Positions 39,835 through 49,128 of a stretch of 64,000 nucleotides of DNA are shown here, in pieces; the stretch's first letter is position 1, and every line of letters starts with the position of its first letter. Source of the DNA: Allobosea thiooxidans (lineage in GTDB: Bacteria > Pseudomonadota > Alphaproteobacteria > Rhizobiales > Beijerinckiaceae); assembly GCF_900168195.1 (NCBI RefSeq), contig NZ_FUYX01000001.1, positions 124,001 to 188,000 of the forward strand, read 5' to 3'. The position numbers and the translations under genes are program-made. Under the pieces are notes generated by a model that saw nothing but the letters and a program-made list of their open reading frames with translations, was not told where the DNA came from and made no database searches.

Positions 39835-39917
39835 TATATTCGCAGGTGCCGCTCGCAAGAGCGGCTATGGCGATAAACGGACTTCGTAATAAGCCTTTCG
39901 GACCCGGGGGCGGTACC
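39835..39917 (+). pseudogene. ssrA: Truncated tmRNA-like (permuted ssrA acceptor piece) fragment
   Basis: A TATATT box (39835-39840) precedes a hairpin GCCGCTCGCAAGAGCGGC and then sequence ending GGACCCGGGGGCGGTACC. In alphaproteobacterial two-piece tmRNA I recall this last part continuing CCGGCGCCTCCACCA, i.e. T-stem CCGGG (39904-39908), 7-base loop, CCCGG, acceptor strand and CCA. Here the match stops after 39917, in the T-stem. In permuted ssrA the acceptor piece comes first, as seen. Recognition is from memory, without an alignment. Confidence 0.45.
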
Positions 39918-39923
39918 TTAGGT

Positions 39924-40268
39924 TCAGAAATTGTGTAGTCGACACAATCCGTTTGCAATCTTCACTGGGCTTGCTTGGTGCTGCTTTCTGGCGCGACCGT
40001 CGAGTGGCCGGCGAAGCTGGTCGGGGTTGCGCAGCCGGCCATAGCGCGACATCGGAGCTGGGAGTTGGTGATCGAGCCCAATCGGCATTGTTATCCAGCC
40101 ACTGATTGTAGAGCCCTCGAGAAACGTCAGCGAAGTGAAGAGCTCACCGCGCAGCAGTATCCGTACGGTTTCGGCTTGGACCGTTAGGTTCGCCATTTGA
40201 GCTCTTGCGCCTTCGATCGGGATGCGCAGGTTGAGTTTGGCGCTGCCTTTTGAGACGCTTGGGCCCAT
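39924..40268 (-). CDS. Unknown protein at island junction
   Basis: 114 residues starting MGPSVSKGSAKLNLRIPIEGARAQMANL. The ATG at 40268 has a strong GGGAGG site 5-6 bases before it, the main reason to accept it. The C-terminal half is basic and looks less protein-like; the stop lies 6 bases from the break in the tmRNA-like sequence, so the 3' end may have been rewritten by the insertion. No family recognised. Confidence 0.4.
   Translation of the reverse strand: MGPSVSKGSAKLNLRIPIEGARAQMANLTVQAETVRILLRGELFTSLTFLEGSTISGWITMPIGLDHQLPAPMSRYGRLRNPDQLRRPLDGRARKQHQASPVKIANGLCRLHNF
39930..39948. repeat. Short inverted repeat at junction
   Basis: ATTGTGT-AGTCG-ACACAAT, perfect 7-bp arms, 12 bases after the end of the tmRNA-like match. 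Possible recombination-site arms or a scar. Confidence 0.4.
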
Positions 40269-40434
40269 GCACGCCTCCCTCGGTTCAGCCGAGCTTTTGC
40301 AAGTTGACCACATTCCGAATTCGACCGGTGACGAGCTTCAAGTCATGTCTGGGCTGGTCGTTTCTCGACCAGGGAAGTCGCTTGCCTCCGTCAGTACTCG
40401 CTTCGCCCCCCTAGCTCCTTTGTAAGCGTCGTCG

Positions 40435-41089
40435 TCAGGCCACGTCCCTGAGGGCGGCCTGAGCCGGATAGGCCCAAGGCAGCAGTTCATCGATGCGGCT
40501 GTTGGGATGGCCGCTGACGATCCTGGCGATGACGTCGGCGAGATAGGCGGGCGGCTCGACACCGTTGAGCTTTGCGGTTTCGAGGAGCGAGGCGATGACG
40601 GCCCAATGCTCCGCGCCGCCGTCGGAGCCGGCGAAGAGCGCATTCTTCCTGGTCAGGGCGAGCGGCCGGATCGAGCGCTCGACGGTGTTGGAGTCGATTT
40701 CGACGCAGCCGTCAGCGAGGAAGAGGCTCAAGCCCTGTCAACGCGAGAGCGCATAGCGGATGGCCTCGGCGAGCTTCGTCTTCTGGCTGATCAGGCTGAG
40801 CTTCTCGCGCAGCCATGGCTCCATGGCCTCGAGGATCGGCGTGCTCTTTTCCGGGCGCGCTACCCGACGTGCATCGGCATCATGGCCACGGATCGCGGCT
40901 TCGATGCGATAGAACTCGGCGATGCGCTGGAGGGCGACAACGCTCACCCTCGCGCCAGGCTCGAAGCTCTCCGCCACGATCGCGCCTTGTCCTCGGCAGA
41001 CCAGTCCCGACGGCGCCCCGCACCTCAAACCGCCTAACCGGCTCGTCGATCTCGACGCTCGATTTAAGCGTAAGCTCTGAAATCGTCAT
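40435..41089 (-). pseudogene. IS66-family transposase remnant (tnpA N-term joined to tnpC C-term)
   Basis: Starting at 41089 is the N-terminal part of the IS66 accessory protein (MTISELTLKSSVEIDEPVRR, then in another frame RIVAESFEPGARVSVVA-like sequence), which runs straight into the C-terminal part of the DDE transposase (IAEFYRIEAAIRG, LAEAIRYALSR). tnpB and the catalytic core are deleted. At 40735-40737 an in-frame TGA replaces the Trp codon expected after ALSR; the frame then continues DSNTVERSIRPLAL, NALFAGSDGG and ETAKLNGVEPPAYL to 40435. Non-functional. Confidence 0.8.
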
Positions 41090-41818
41090 ATGTCCAAGCC
41101 CTCCAGGCTCGGAACATCAACGCTCATGCCCCATCCCGAAAGGTGGGGCCGGGACGCCGCTTACGCTCCTTTCTCCGTTCACGGCGCGAGATTGCCAAGT
41201 CAAGATTTCCGGAAGCGTACGCCTGCTGCGGCTTGGGATGGTCGCCGCGGCACTCACCACAAGAGGCACCTGCGTCAAAGACAGGTGCGAGCTAGAGGCG
41301 CGCGGACGGCGATCGGGCTCCGCGCGAGATCCATCGAGAAAAGTCTGTAGGAGCGGGTATGGCGCTCACCAGACCGCTATCTCGGCGAGTTGGGATTCAA
41401 TCCCGCATTCTGGGGATTCGTCCCCGAAAGCTCCTCCCTGAATCCCAACCGGCGCGCCCAGGATTCGCCCATTAGTTGTAGGATTCATTTGCAAAGACCG
41501 ACTTTTGAATTCAAGGATTCGATTGCAATATCAATTGGTTAGAAATCACAACGCTTGCCTTGTCACTCATTCTCTGCTACCCCTTGCCCAACGTATGTAC
41601 AATCACAGATTGTTCGACCAGGGGAAAACCAAGTGACGAAGCCGCCAAGACCAACAGACCGCCACTCGCTTGCGGCACACTCCTTAGCGACGAGCCCAGT
41701 GCGACCAGTCTCAGTTAGCGTTCCCTCGAACTCGCTCGACCGGTGACAGGGTAGCGAGCCAGGGACCTCAATCGTCCCGGAAGCAAGCTTGCCGATCTGC
41801 AAGTATGGAGACTTCACC
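41090..41818. other. Non-coding stretch before the recombinase operon, with att-like motif array
   Basis: 729 bases without a convincing gene. The left half is GC-rich; from about 41460 base composition drops sharply and stays low to 47,640. It contains the GGATTC array (41391-41528) and probably the promoter of the recombinase genes. Confidence 0.6.
41391..41528. repeat. GGATTC motif array upstream of recombinase operon
   Basis: GGATTC occurs at 41393, 41414, 41461, 41481 and 41515, and inverted at 41440-41445. Two copies extend to 14 bases with one change (GGATTCATTTGCAA at 41481-41494; GGATTCGATTGCAA at 41515-41528). TGGGATTC (41391-41398) and GAATCCCA (41440-41447) form an 8-bp inverted pair. 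Spacing and position fit recombinase arm-sites or imperfect att repeats at the island end. Confidence 0.6.
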
Positions 41819-43270
41819 ATGGCCACGGTCCATTGGCCGGGGAACGAGGTCGCTCGCGTACCAAAACGCGCGCACCTCATCGGCGTTCCCTTCATCATGA
41901 CTGGCGACGAGGAATTTCCCGATGGCATCAACGCCTTCATCTTCGAAAGAGCGCGCGGAAAAGTCTCCGCTCTTCACGGCGCCGCTCCGCGTGTTCGCCT
42001 GCGCCCTCTCGACCGGGAGGCACGTCGCAAGATCGCTTATAATCTCGCGGACCTGTTGACCTGGGGTGAAACAGAAAGAGCTCATCCAACGCAGGGCACC
42101 ATCAGATGGGATCAACTAAAAAGCTGGCACATCCTTGAGATGTACCAGGATGCGCTTATTCGCGGATACTGGTCAGAAAACTTCTTCAGAACGAAGTCGC
42201 CGTCGCCCATTGCCCCTGAGACAGTCCGGACAAAAATCAGCCATGCCTTAGGCTGCTTCAAGTGGATGGCGGACAACGGCTTTGTCACGAATTTCGATTA
42301 CGAGCCCGCTCTTCAAACGATTACTCTTTCGAAGGACGCCTGCCTGCTCTCGTATCGCAGGGAGCTGCAACAGGCGGTTACAAATTCGGTCCCAGTCGCC
42401 GCTCGAGCGTTTCGAAAGTCGCCAGGCAATCAGCCTTTACCGACTTTGCCCCATCTCCACGCGTTCTTTTCGGCTTTGGCACCCGGGCCGCACAGGCTGA
42501 TCGCGCTGCAAATGTTCGAAACCGGCATGCGTGCAACGGAGGTCATCGAGAACACACTGATCCCAGGGCGCGTTCACCAACGCTGTATGGATCGGTCGAA
42601 GTGGCACGTACATCCGAGCTGGTCAGATCAACCGCTAACACTCGAATGGTCTTTGGGTGACGATCGAATGATCGGCGTAATACCGCCACTGGAGATGGTG
42701 GAATGGAAACTGAAGCCAGGCTCGGGCTGGGATCGCCAATCAACTCCCGGCAGCAGATTGGACTACGGTTACCAGTGCAACTATCGGATTATTGGAAAGG
42801 GCCCCAAGGTTCGCCTGGCACATCTTCCGCCCAAGCTCCTCCTAGCCATGTGGGCCTACATCAACGGAGCGCGTCGCAGTAACGAAGATTCCGCGCACGT
42901 TTACCTAAATAGATTTCAGCAAAAAATGTCGTACCATGCAATCTGGGAAGCCTTCGACGCGGCCAATCACGCGATCAAGTCACCATTACGTCTTACGCCC
43001 CACGTTATGCGGCATGCATATGCCTGCTATTTTTTGGAAGCAGCAATAATTAAAGAAGGTCAAGATCGAGGATACGACAGGAATTCTATTCCACCCGAGC
43101 TTATATTGGAGCACGGGAGCACGATTCTTCTTACTATACAATCTGATCTTGGGCATTCGGAAGCCAAATCGACCAAAAAGTACCTCGAACAGGTCGCCAA
43201 AGGTTGGATCCGAATGTCAGCCCATCAAACGTGGAACCAATTCCTGGATGAAGTTCAGCTTGATGTCTAG
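41819..43270 (+). CDS. ginA: Tyrosine recombinase, GinA-like
   Basis: 483 residues. Catalytic set visible: R238 (TGMRATEV), H395-x-x-R398 (TPHVMRHAY), H446 (LGHSEAKS) and nucleophile Y455 (TKKYLE). The N-terminal ~200 residues are a DNA-binding core domain plus extension. The ATG at 41819 follows GGAG by 8 bases; an alternative ATG at 41789 would add ten residues. First of four overlapping genes; in GInts all four are needed for integration and excision. Confidence 0.85.
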   Translation: MATVHWPGNEVARVPKRAHLIGVPFIMTGDEEFPDGINAFIFERARGKVSALHGAAPRVRLRPLDREARRKIAYNLADLLTWGETERAHPTQGTIRWDQLKSWHILEMYQDALIRGYWSENFFRTKSPSPIAPETVRTKISHALGCFKWMADNGFVTNFDYEPALQTITLSKDACLLSYRRELQQAVTNSVPVAARAFRKSPGNQPLPTLPHLHAFFSALAPGPHRLIALQMFETGMRATEVIENTLIPGRVHQRCMDRSKWHVHPSWSDQPLTLEWSLGDDRMIGVIPPLEMVEWKLKPGSGWDRQSTPGSRLDYGYQCNYRIIGKGPKVRLAHLPPKLLLAMWAYINGARRSNEDSAHVYLNRFQQKMSYHAIWEAFDAANHAIKSPLRLTPHVMRHAYACYFLEAAIIKEGQDRGYDRNSIPPELILEHGSTILLTIQSDLGHSEAKSTKKYLEQVAKGWIRMSAHQTWNQFLDEVQLDV

Positions 43271-45239
43271 GAGATACAGAAAAGGAGATTTCTCGGAATC
43301 TCAATCCAATATCGCGAATATTGCCTCGCCGCCCGACCCAGGACAGGGGAGGCATCCGCTCGTTATTTCTGCCAGCATCGGACATGGGGTGTCAAGAACA
43401 TCGAGCATTCAACTCGATATTCTTGATCGCGTGCATTTGTTTGGGAATAACTCTCGCGGGATCAGAAATATTTTTATGAATGCATCCCCAGAGACCGTTG
43501 ATTCATACAAGGCAAAGCTGAGGCATATCGAGCGATATATTCTATGGTACTCCGATACATTTCAGGCCATTCCACCCAAGACGGCAGCAGAAATCGATGA
43601 TCATTTCTGCAACACTTTCGCCGCATGGTTGGTTCTCCCGGGGCAGCCGCAAAGCTCGCTTGCAACCGCGATGCGATTCTTCATACGAGTTTTGCGCGCT
43701 GTAGGCGCCTCCCCTAGCCTGATTCCGAGTAACCCCTTTCACGACAACGATCTCCCCACGCCTGGCGACACCTTGTCAAAGGCGGAGGCGAGAAAGATCG
43801 TCAATCAAGCGAAATTCGAGATCGGAATCGTCAAGCGCCGGACCCAAGAGGCACATCGTCTTGCAGGATCTGGCCACGACCCCCACCGCAACGCAGGCGG
43901 ACGACATGGCGATTGGCAACAAGTGGAAAACCGAGCGTGGGTCATAAAGCGCCTGCTGAAGAGAGAGATCCATTCTTTCGAAGACCTACGCCGCAATCTC
44001 GGCCGAAACACATTGCTCCGCGGTCTTGAGGGACGGCCAGCAGCAGAATACGTCGCACCCGACGGGACAATCCAGAGAATGGTGGGTTGGATGGGCCACC
44101 TACGGTGGTTCTTCCCGTGGGCGGATGACATGGCTCCGTTCATCGTACTTCTTATGCTTCGTACCGGTTGGAATCTATCCACTGTCGCAGCATTGCGCAC
44201 CCGCGCCTGGGTCGAGCCGTTTCCATTTCGGTTGAGCGGACGAACCGGGGAGGACCATGTCTACGTTGTCTCATACAAGACGCGTGGCCGCAGCAACCGC
44301 CTCCAATCCAGCGCTGTTGTCAAAGTCCCGTCATCAAAACGACCTTGGTCGCATCCATATCGCCTACTCAAATATTTGGACTATTTAACGCTCGCATTAC
44401 GAAAGGAAATACATAGAAAATTGAACGCCATTCTTCAGAAAGGTAAGCTTGATAAATCCGATGAAGATGAATTGAATAAGCTATCGCAGATCAAGGACGA
44501 CATTTTTATATATAAAAACGAGAGAGGAATAACTTCCTTATACTGGGAAATTAGAAACGGTCAACACCGAGGAATTCAGGCATTTTTGCAACGATGCGGC
44601 TCAGGCGCGGGCGTGAGGGATCTACGCGATGCAACAATACTCTTCAGTTATGAAACATCCGGGCAGAATTTATTTGTTGCACAGATTGTCGCAAATCACA
44701 CAGATCGAGAAACGACCGCCCTCTATGTTCGTCGAAGACTGACACAAGAGAGGGTTTGGGACGACGCCGTCCGGGTATTCGATGCCTCGCTCAGCTTGAT
44801 CCAATCAGGCGACTTTAACACCGACAGGGTGCGGGCGATCCTGAAGCAACAGGGCCTCACCTCGCATCAGATTGACAACCTGACAAATCAGGAAAATCGA
44901 GCACGATGGGGCAATCGGTGCGCCGACCCAGAGAATCCGCCCCAAAATTTCGCCAGAGATGCTGCGGGAGTTTGCCAATTGCAAGACTGCATTGACGGGT
45001 GCCCTCACGCACGTTGGTTCGCAGACAGCGTCGAATACGTCTGTCGCGAATTGATAAATGCAGAACGACTGCATGAAAGATTAAGCCTTCAGTCAACCGA
45101 AGGCAGCTCGTTGGAGAGCCGCATAAATCGTTGTCGAGAACTTCTTACTCGATGGCCTACCGCAACCGTTAACAAAGCTCTTGAGGCAGCAAAGTCAGAA
45201 ATGGAAAGAGAGCCCGATCTTTTTTTTGGATCCATCTGA
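43263..45239 (+). CDS. ginB: Tyrosine recombinase, GinB-like
   Basis: 658 residues, much larger than ordinary integrases. Box I Arg in LRTGWNLSTVAALR; the HxxR element is degenerate (GVRDLRDAT, lacking the first His); His and Tyr follow in VANHTDRETTALYVRRR. The C-terminal end has a cysteine cluster (RCADPENPP...VCQLQDCIDGCPH) that may bind zinc. The start overlaps ginA by 8 bases; an upstream in-frame start at 43149 cannot be excluded. Lower GC than neighbours outside the module. Confidence 0.8.
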   Translation: MSRRYRKGDFSESQSNIANIASPPDPGQGRHPLVISASIGHGVSRTSSIQLDILDRVHLFGNNSRGIRNIFMNASPETVDSYKAKLRHIERYILWYSDTFQAIPPKTAAEIDDHFCNTFAAWLVLPGQPQSSLATAMRFFIRVLRAVGASPSLIPSNPFHDNDLPTPGDTLSKAEARKIVNQAKFEIGIVKRRTQEAHRLAGSGHDPHRNAGGRHGDWQQVENRAWVIKRLLKREIHSFEDLRRNLGRNTLLRGLEGRPAAEYVAPDGTIQRMVGWMGHLRWFFPWADDMAPFIVLLMLRTGWNLSTVAALRTRAWVEPFPFRLSGRTGEDHVYVVSYKTRGRSNRLQSSAVVKVPSSKRPWSHPYRLLKYLDYLTLALRKEIHRKLNAILQKGKLDKSDEDELNKLSQIKDDIFIYKNERGITSLYWEIRNGQHRGIQAFLQRCGSGAGVRDLRDATILFSYETSGQNLFVAQIVANHTDRETTALYVRRRLTQERVWDDAVRVFDASLSLIQSGDFNTDRVRAILKQQGLTSHQIDNLTNQENRARWGNRCADPENPPQNFARDAAGVCQLQDCIDGCPHARWFADSVEYVCRELINAERLHERLSLQSTEGSSLESRINRCRELLTRWPTATVNKALEAAKSEMEREPDLFFGSI

Positions 45240-47167
45240 TGAATGAAACGACCCCGTGGTTTACTGAGTTCGAAGATTCTCGAATGTGGGTGGTGCATGC
45301 CCGAAATTCTATGCCATCTAAACCACCATACCAAGATGAACTTCATACAACTCCTCTATCTCAATTTAGGGATGACACTTGGGAGTACCCCACGACGTGG
45401 GCTTCTGAAAACAACCGCAATTGTCTTTTCTTAGATTTCCTGGGGCATGGCACCTTTCCGGATGGGACTCGACTTTCTTTATCCCCAGTCACCGACGCCA
45501 TTTTGATTCGGCAGCTCAAGGAGGCGCTCATTGCCCTTACATACCGTCGCGGGATATTGACTTCCGAGCGTACGCGCGTACGCCACCTGCGACCAACAGG
45601 CGTCTATAGCCTACTGCAACCGCTGCGCCGTTTATTCGTTGCCTTCAAACGATGCGGATGCCGGTCTTTAAGGGAAGTGAATCCGGCAGTGCTGGCGGAG
45701 ACGCTGGCAATGATCGAGCCATCTGCAAACGCCTTTGACAACCTCGCGACCACCTTCACAGACCTTCTATGCGCTTGCCGCCATGGTCTTATTAGTGAGG
45801 GTCTTCTCGACCTAGATTTTGAGATTTCGCCACCCACCGAGACCTTTCCCGACTTGTCAGGTCCTCGCGGATGGCAACCCATTAGTGACTTGAATGTCTC
45901 GGAGATTATCCGAGTATCCGAATTCTACGTGGACCACGTTCACGACATCGCCAAATGGATCGATTACCTCCGGAGAGACCCTGAATCTCGAAGGCATGAG
46001 GTACTGATTTGGGCAAGATCTAACTTACCATGCGGCTTAAAGCTTTCAAAAATGCTCGGCGGAAGACAACTTTTGCATAATCTGTGCGGGCTTGTTTACT
46101 CCTCGTGCAGCAATTTTATCTCGTTTCACGCAGGATTGAGAGTATCAGAACTACTTTCAATAAAGACCGGATTCATAAGCACAGATCAATCGGAGGCGAT
46201 ATTCGACACGAGGAAATTGCTGCTGAATTTTACAACGTATAAGACGGTGCTCAGTCTACAAGGGCGCCAGAGAGCAGTAAAAGCTCATCCAAAGCTCATT
46301 GCTATTTCAGCCGCCTTAGAGGAAGTTCGTCATGCGCTAGGGATTCCGGGAGAGTATTTATTCACGCCACCTGGAGAGTCGAGACCATATATCACGAAGC
46401 GCTGGAACAAAACCGTCCTCAGAAGATTCTGCGAGCTTCACAATTTGGACATCGAATTGACAGGGCACAGGTGGCGAAAAACTGTCGCAGCCCTTGCCGT
46501 TCGCGTTTTTACTAACGCATCAATTCACCTAAAGGAACTATTCGGTCACGCAAGCCTCTCAATGACCGCCCGATACATTCTGGCGTCCCCATTCATACGA
46601 GAAGAAATACGCGACTTAACACTCGATGAAGTAAGAAAAACGGGAAAAACCTTGCTTGAAAGTCTCTCTGTTTTTGGCGGGCCTAGGCTCGGAGGAAGAC
46701 ACGGAAAGGAAATGGAGCGGCGTTTCAGCGAACTCTTTGCCACCGACATTACCGAAATTGACGTAGGCAAAACGATCGATGAGTTCGTTGAAGAGATGCT
46801 CCGACAGAACATGTTGCCTATCCCTGTTATGCCAGGCGTCCTCTGCATGAAGCCCGCGAATGCCAGAGGCGCCTGCGCGACAACATCAGGAGATCGCCTG
46901 GCAGATCCCGCTCGATGCTCAGCCGCTTGCACCTGGCAAGTGCAGGAAGCTCATCGACGCGAGGTCGTCTTCTTCATGACGCGGAGGATCGCTCAGAAGT
47001 GGACGTCTTGGTCGTTGCTTCAGCAAACATATTGGGGAGCGCAGTGCCGTGATCAGATTCGTGCTTGGCCAGAATTGGCCGTCCGACTGGATGATTTTCC
47101 TGGGATGCCGACCACGCTGAAGCGGATGATTTTGGGGATTGATGCATGTCCAACAATCGCAAACTGA
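45239..47167 (+). CDS. ginC: Tyrosine recombinase, GinC-like
   Basis: 642 residues. R301 (AGLRVSELLS), H410-x-x-R413 (TGHRWRKTV), H437 (LFGHASLSM) and Y446 (ARYILAS) form the full catalytic set. A C-terminal region has Cys residues (LCMKPANARGAC...RCSAAC) resembling a metal-binding knot, as in GinB. Its ATG overlaps the ginB stop (TGATG), so translation is coupled. Confidence 0.85.
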   Translation: MNETTPWFTEFEDSRMWVVHARNSMPSKPPYQDELHTTPLSQFRDDTWEYPTTWASENNRNCLFLDFLGHGTFPDGTRLSLSPVTDAILIRQLKEALIALTYRRGILTSERTRVRHLRPTGVYSLLQPLRRLFVAFKRCGCRSLREVNPAVLAETLAMIEPSANAFDNLATTFTDLLCACRHGLISEGLLDLDFEISPPTETFPDLSGPRGWQPISDLNVSEIIRVSEFYVDHVHDIAKWIDYLRRDPESRRHEVLIWARSNLPCGLKLSKMLGGRQLLHNLCGLVYSSCSNFISFHAGLRVSELLSIKTGFISTDQSEAIFDTRKLLLNFTTYKTVLSLQGRQRAVKAHPKLIAISAALEEVRHALGIPGEYLFTPPGESRPYITKRWNKTVLRRFCELHNLDIELTGHRWRKTVAALAVRVFTNASIHLKELFGHASLSMTARYILASPFIREEIRDLTLDEVRKTGKTLLESLSVFGGPRLGGRHGKEMERRFSELFATDITEIDVGKTIDEFVEEMLRQNMLPIPVMPGVLCMKPANARGACATTSGDRLADPARCSAACTWQVQEAHRREVVFFMTRRIAQKWTSWSLLQQTYWGAQCRDQIRAWPELAVRLDDFPGMPTTLKRMILGIDACPTIAN

Positions 47168-47604
47168 ACGATGGCCTGAGACAATCGGCTCAAGCGCGGA
47201 CAAACGACAAGCTCAACGCAATCTACGCCGTTCTTGAGGACGTCGAGCGCGACATCCGCCGCCTCGCTGAACCACTCGACCTGAAACATGTTCAAACCCG
47301 AGCGGGCGTAGGCGAAAAATTCCTCTATGGCCCCAAACACAAAGACACTACTAAACCTACAATCCAACGCAGGATTGAAAAGATAAATGAAAAATGGGAA
47401 AAACTAGAACCAGAACCAGGTGAGAATATCGAGCAATCAGAACTGGATAAAGCCAAACTTGAAGCAAAATACTGGGAGGATAGGTACCGAAAACTTGCGA
47501 GGCATTTCAATATCTGGTTTCATCGCATGCGCGACCAATCCAGAGTGATTCGTGCAAAACAAGCTGAATTTGGGAATATCCGCAATTTTAATCATAAGCG
47601 GTAG
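47146..47604 (+). CDS. ginD: Small charged helical protein, GinD-like
   Basis: 152 residues, rich in Lys/Glu/Arg and predicted to be nearly all helix (ELDKAKLEAKYWEDRYRKLARHF). It overlaps ginC by 22 bases. Small partner proteins of this type accompany trio recombinases: GinD in GInts, TnpC in Tn554. Likely an accessory DNA- or recombinase-binding factor. Confidence 0.65.
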   Translation: MSNNRKLNDGLRQSAQARTNDKLNAIYAVLEDVERDIRRLAEPLDLKHVQTRAGVGEKFLYGPKHKDTTKPTIQRRIEKINEKWEKLEPEPGENIEQSELDKAKLEAKYWEDRYRKLARHFNIWFHRMRDQSRVIRAKQAEFGNIRNFNHKR

Positions 47605-48036
47605 CGCAATGGTGGCTGCCCAAGGTATCAGGGCCGTACTCAACCGGATCAGAAAGTGACCGACTGAGCACGCACCCGTTTAGATCATGCGTTTGATCTA
47701 GGCATAGGCGTCGTTGGTTTTCGGTGTGATCGTCACGTCCACGCATATCCTAATTCACGACGCTACCCTCCGCAGCCCATGAAACGTTAACCTTGGAGCT
47801 CGCCATCATCGTCAGCATGTATTCAACGATTTCGCTCGACCTCAGGGTGATGACCGTCCCGCCCTTGCGTCCGTGCCTGGGCAACGACGACGCGCCGCTC
47901 GCCCGGGCGGAAGAGACGAACAGAACCGCCAGCGCGCTGCCGAGCGGGCAGAAACGCGGTTGCGCTTTTGAAACGCCCGCCCGCGGCAGTATCGACATCG
48001 GCGTTCGCAAGATGGCGGTCAATGATCATTCATTGG
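47605..48036. other. Gap between integrase module and cargo
   Basis: 432 bases. GC rises again to host-like values within this stretch. A minus-strand frame at 47750-48022 (90 codons) has a hydrophobic patch and GRKGGTVITLRSSEIVEYML, but no clear ribosome site and no recognised family, so it is not called. No hairpin with a T-run was seen. Confidence 0.5.
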
Positions 48037-48942
48037 CTACAGCCCTTGCTCGAGCCAGGCCGTGGCCATTTCCGGTTCGACTCCCGCCACCTCAATCAGC
48101 CTATCGGGATCAAGGATCCGAAGCCGCCGATAGTGGAACTCGACGATGCGTTCCTTCCGCAGCGTGCTGAGGACCCGATTGACGTGGACTGACGTCAACC
48201 CCGTCGCGTCACCGATCTGCTCCTGCGTGAGCGGGAGCGGCATTTCCTCGATGCGATTGCCCGGCCATTGAGCACGGTAGCGGGTAAACAGCTCCAATAT
48301 GAGGTGGGCGACCCGCTCTCGCGCGGACCGGCGCCCGATGCTCGTCAGGTGATCAAACGCCAGGCTGCAATCGCGGGCCAGCGAGCGCGCCAGACGCATG
48401 GTCAGCTCCGGCTCATCGCGGGACAGTGTCGCTAGCATTGAGTTAGGGATCACGGACACCACGACGCTGGTTAGCGCTAACGCCCCAAACGTTGCCTGCG
48501 ACCGATTTGATGGCAGGACCCCCAGTATGGCACCGGGTAGCGCGAACTGGACGATCTGGCGCCTGCCATCCTCAAGCTGGGTATAGAGGGCCACCCAGCC
48601 ATCGATCAGATTGAAGATGGCGTTGCCCGTCGACCCAACGCTGAAGAGGTCGCGGCCTGCTTCGATCTTTCGATCGCCCGACCGGTGGCGCGGCAACAAC
48701 CGATACCCCTCTGTTAACGAAGGTGCGGCGGCTGCGGACCACGATGCGCCATCGACGCCCGTCGAGTTATGGCGGGGACATTTGGTCAAGTCGTTAACCG
48801 CTGCACCGGCGCTACGATCAAGTTCACGCAACGGCAACTCGCAAAAGGTCGGTCCATTCCGCTCGCGCCCGATATTCTCCCAATCGTGGCGAGGGAACGA
48901 CCGGGCGATCTCCTCAGGAAAAGACGCTCGATCCAAATTCAT
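48037..48942 (-). CDS. Crp/Fnr-family transcriptional regulator
   Basis: 301 residues with a ~70-residue N-terminal extension of low complexity, a cyclic-nucleotide-binding-like beta-roll (KIEAGRDLFSVGSTGNAIFNLIDGWVALYTQLEDGRRQIVQFALPG) and a winged helix (LTQEQIGDATGLTSVHVNRVLSTLRKERIVE). The FNR iron-sulfur cysteine pattern is absent, so oxygen is not sensed that way. The recognition helix reads SVHVNR rather than ETISR, so its binding site may differ from TTGAT. A strong GGGAGGTG site precedes the ATG at 48942. Probable regulator of the cargo genes. Confidence 0.85.
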   Translation of the reverse strand: MNLDRASFPEEIARSFPRHDWENIGRERNGPTFCELPLRELDRSAGAAVNDLTKCPRHNSTGVDGASWSAAAAPSLTEGYRLLPRHRSGDRKIEAGRDLFSVGSTGNAIFNLIDGWVALYTQLEDGRRQIVQFALPGAILGVLPSNRSQATFGALALTSVVVSVIPNSMLATLSRDEPELTMRLARSLARDCSLAFDHLTSIGRRSARERVAHLILELFTRYRAQWPGNRIEEMPLPLTQEQIGDATGLTSVHVNRVLSTLRKERIVEFHYRRLRILDPDRLIEVAGVEPEMATAWLEQGL

Positions 48943-49128
48943 ATTGCACCTCCCGGGCGCACCTGGCCCGTTGCGGTGGCTGCCTCGGCAGCCCATCAGC
49001 ACTCCGGATGAAATCCCGAGCTCCTCGGCTCAGCGCGTCGGACACCCTCGGTCGGCACGACAAGGCTCACGATTGTGCGCTGGCCGACCTGTGTCGGCAG
49101 GTGGCGCACCGAATGCGAGCGCAGCGGC

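Larger units (their letters stand above)
41391..47604 (+). mobile_element. GInt-type integrase module (ginABCD-like), left end of genomic island
   Basis: Four overlapping genes (three large tyrosine recombinases, one small helical protein) with motif-rich AT-leaning DNA before them. This is the arrangement described for GInt elements: ginABCD at one end, variable cargo, and a short AT-rich far end. The low GC of this block contrasts with both the core and the cargo. The far end lies outside the window. Confidence 0.75.

Noticed and set aside
41819-47604. Tn554-like or RIT transposon instead of a GInt
   Set aside because: Tn554 has two recombinases plus TnpC and RIT elements have three shorter recombinases without a fourth gene; three large ones plus a small helical protein fits ginABCD better, though an alignment would be needed to settle it.
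47750-48022. 90-codon minus-strand frame after the recombinase genes
   Set aside because: Has a hydrophobic stretch but no ribosome site, no known family, and sits in a composition transition; too weak to call.
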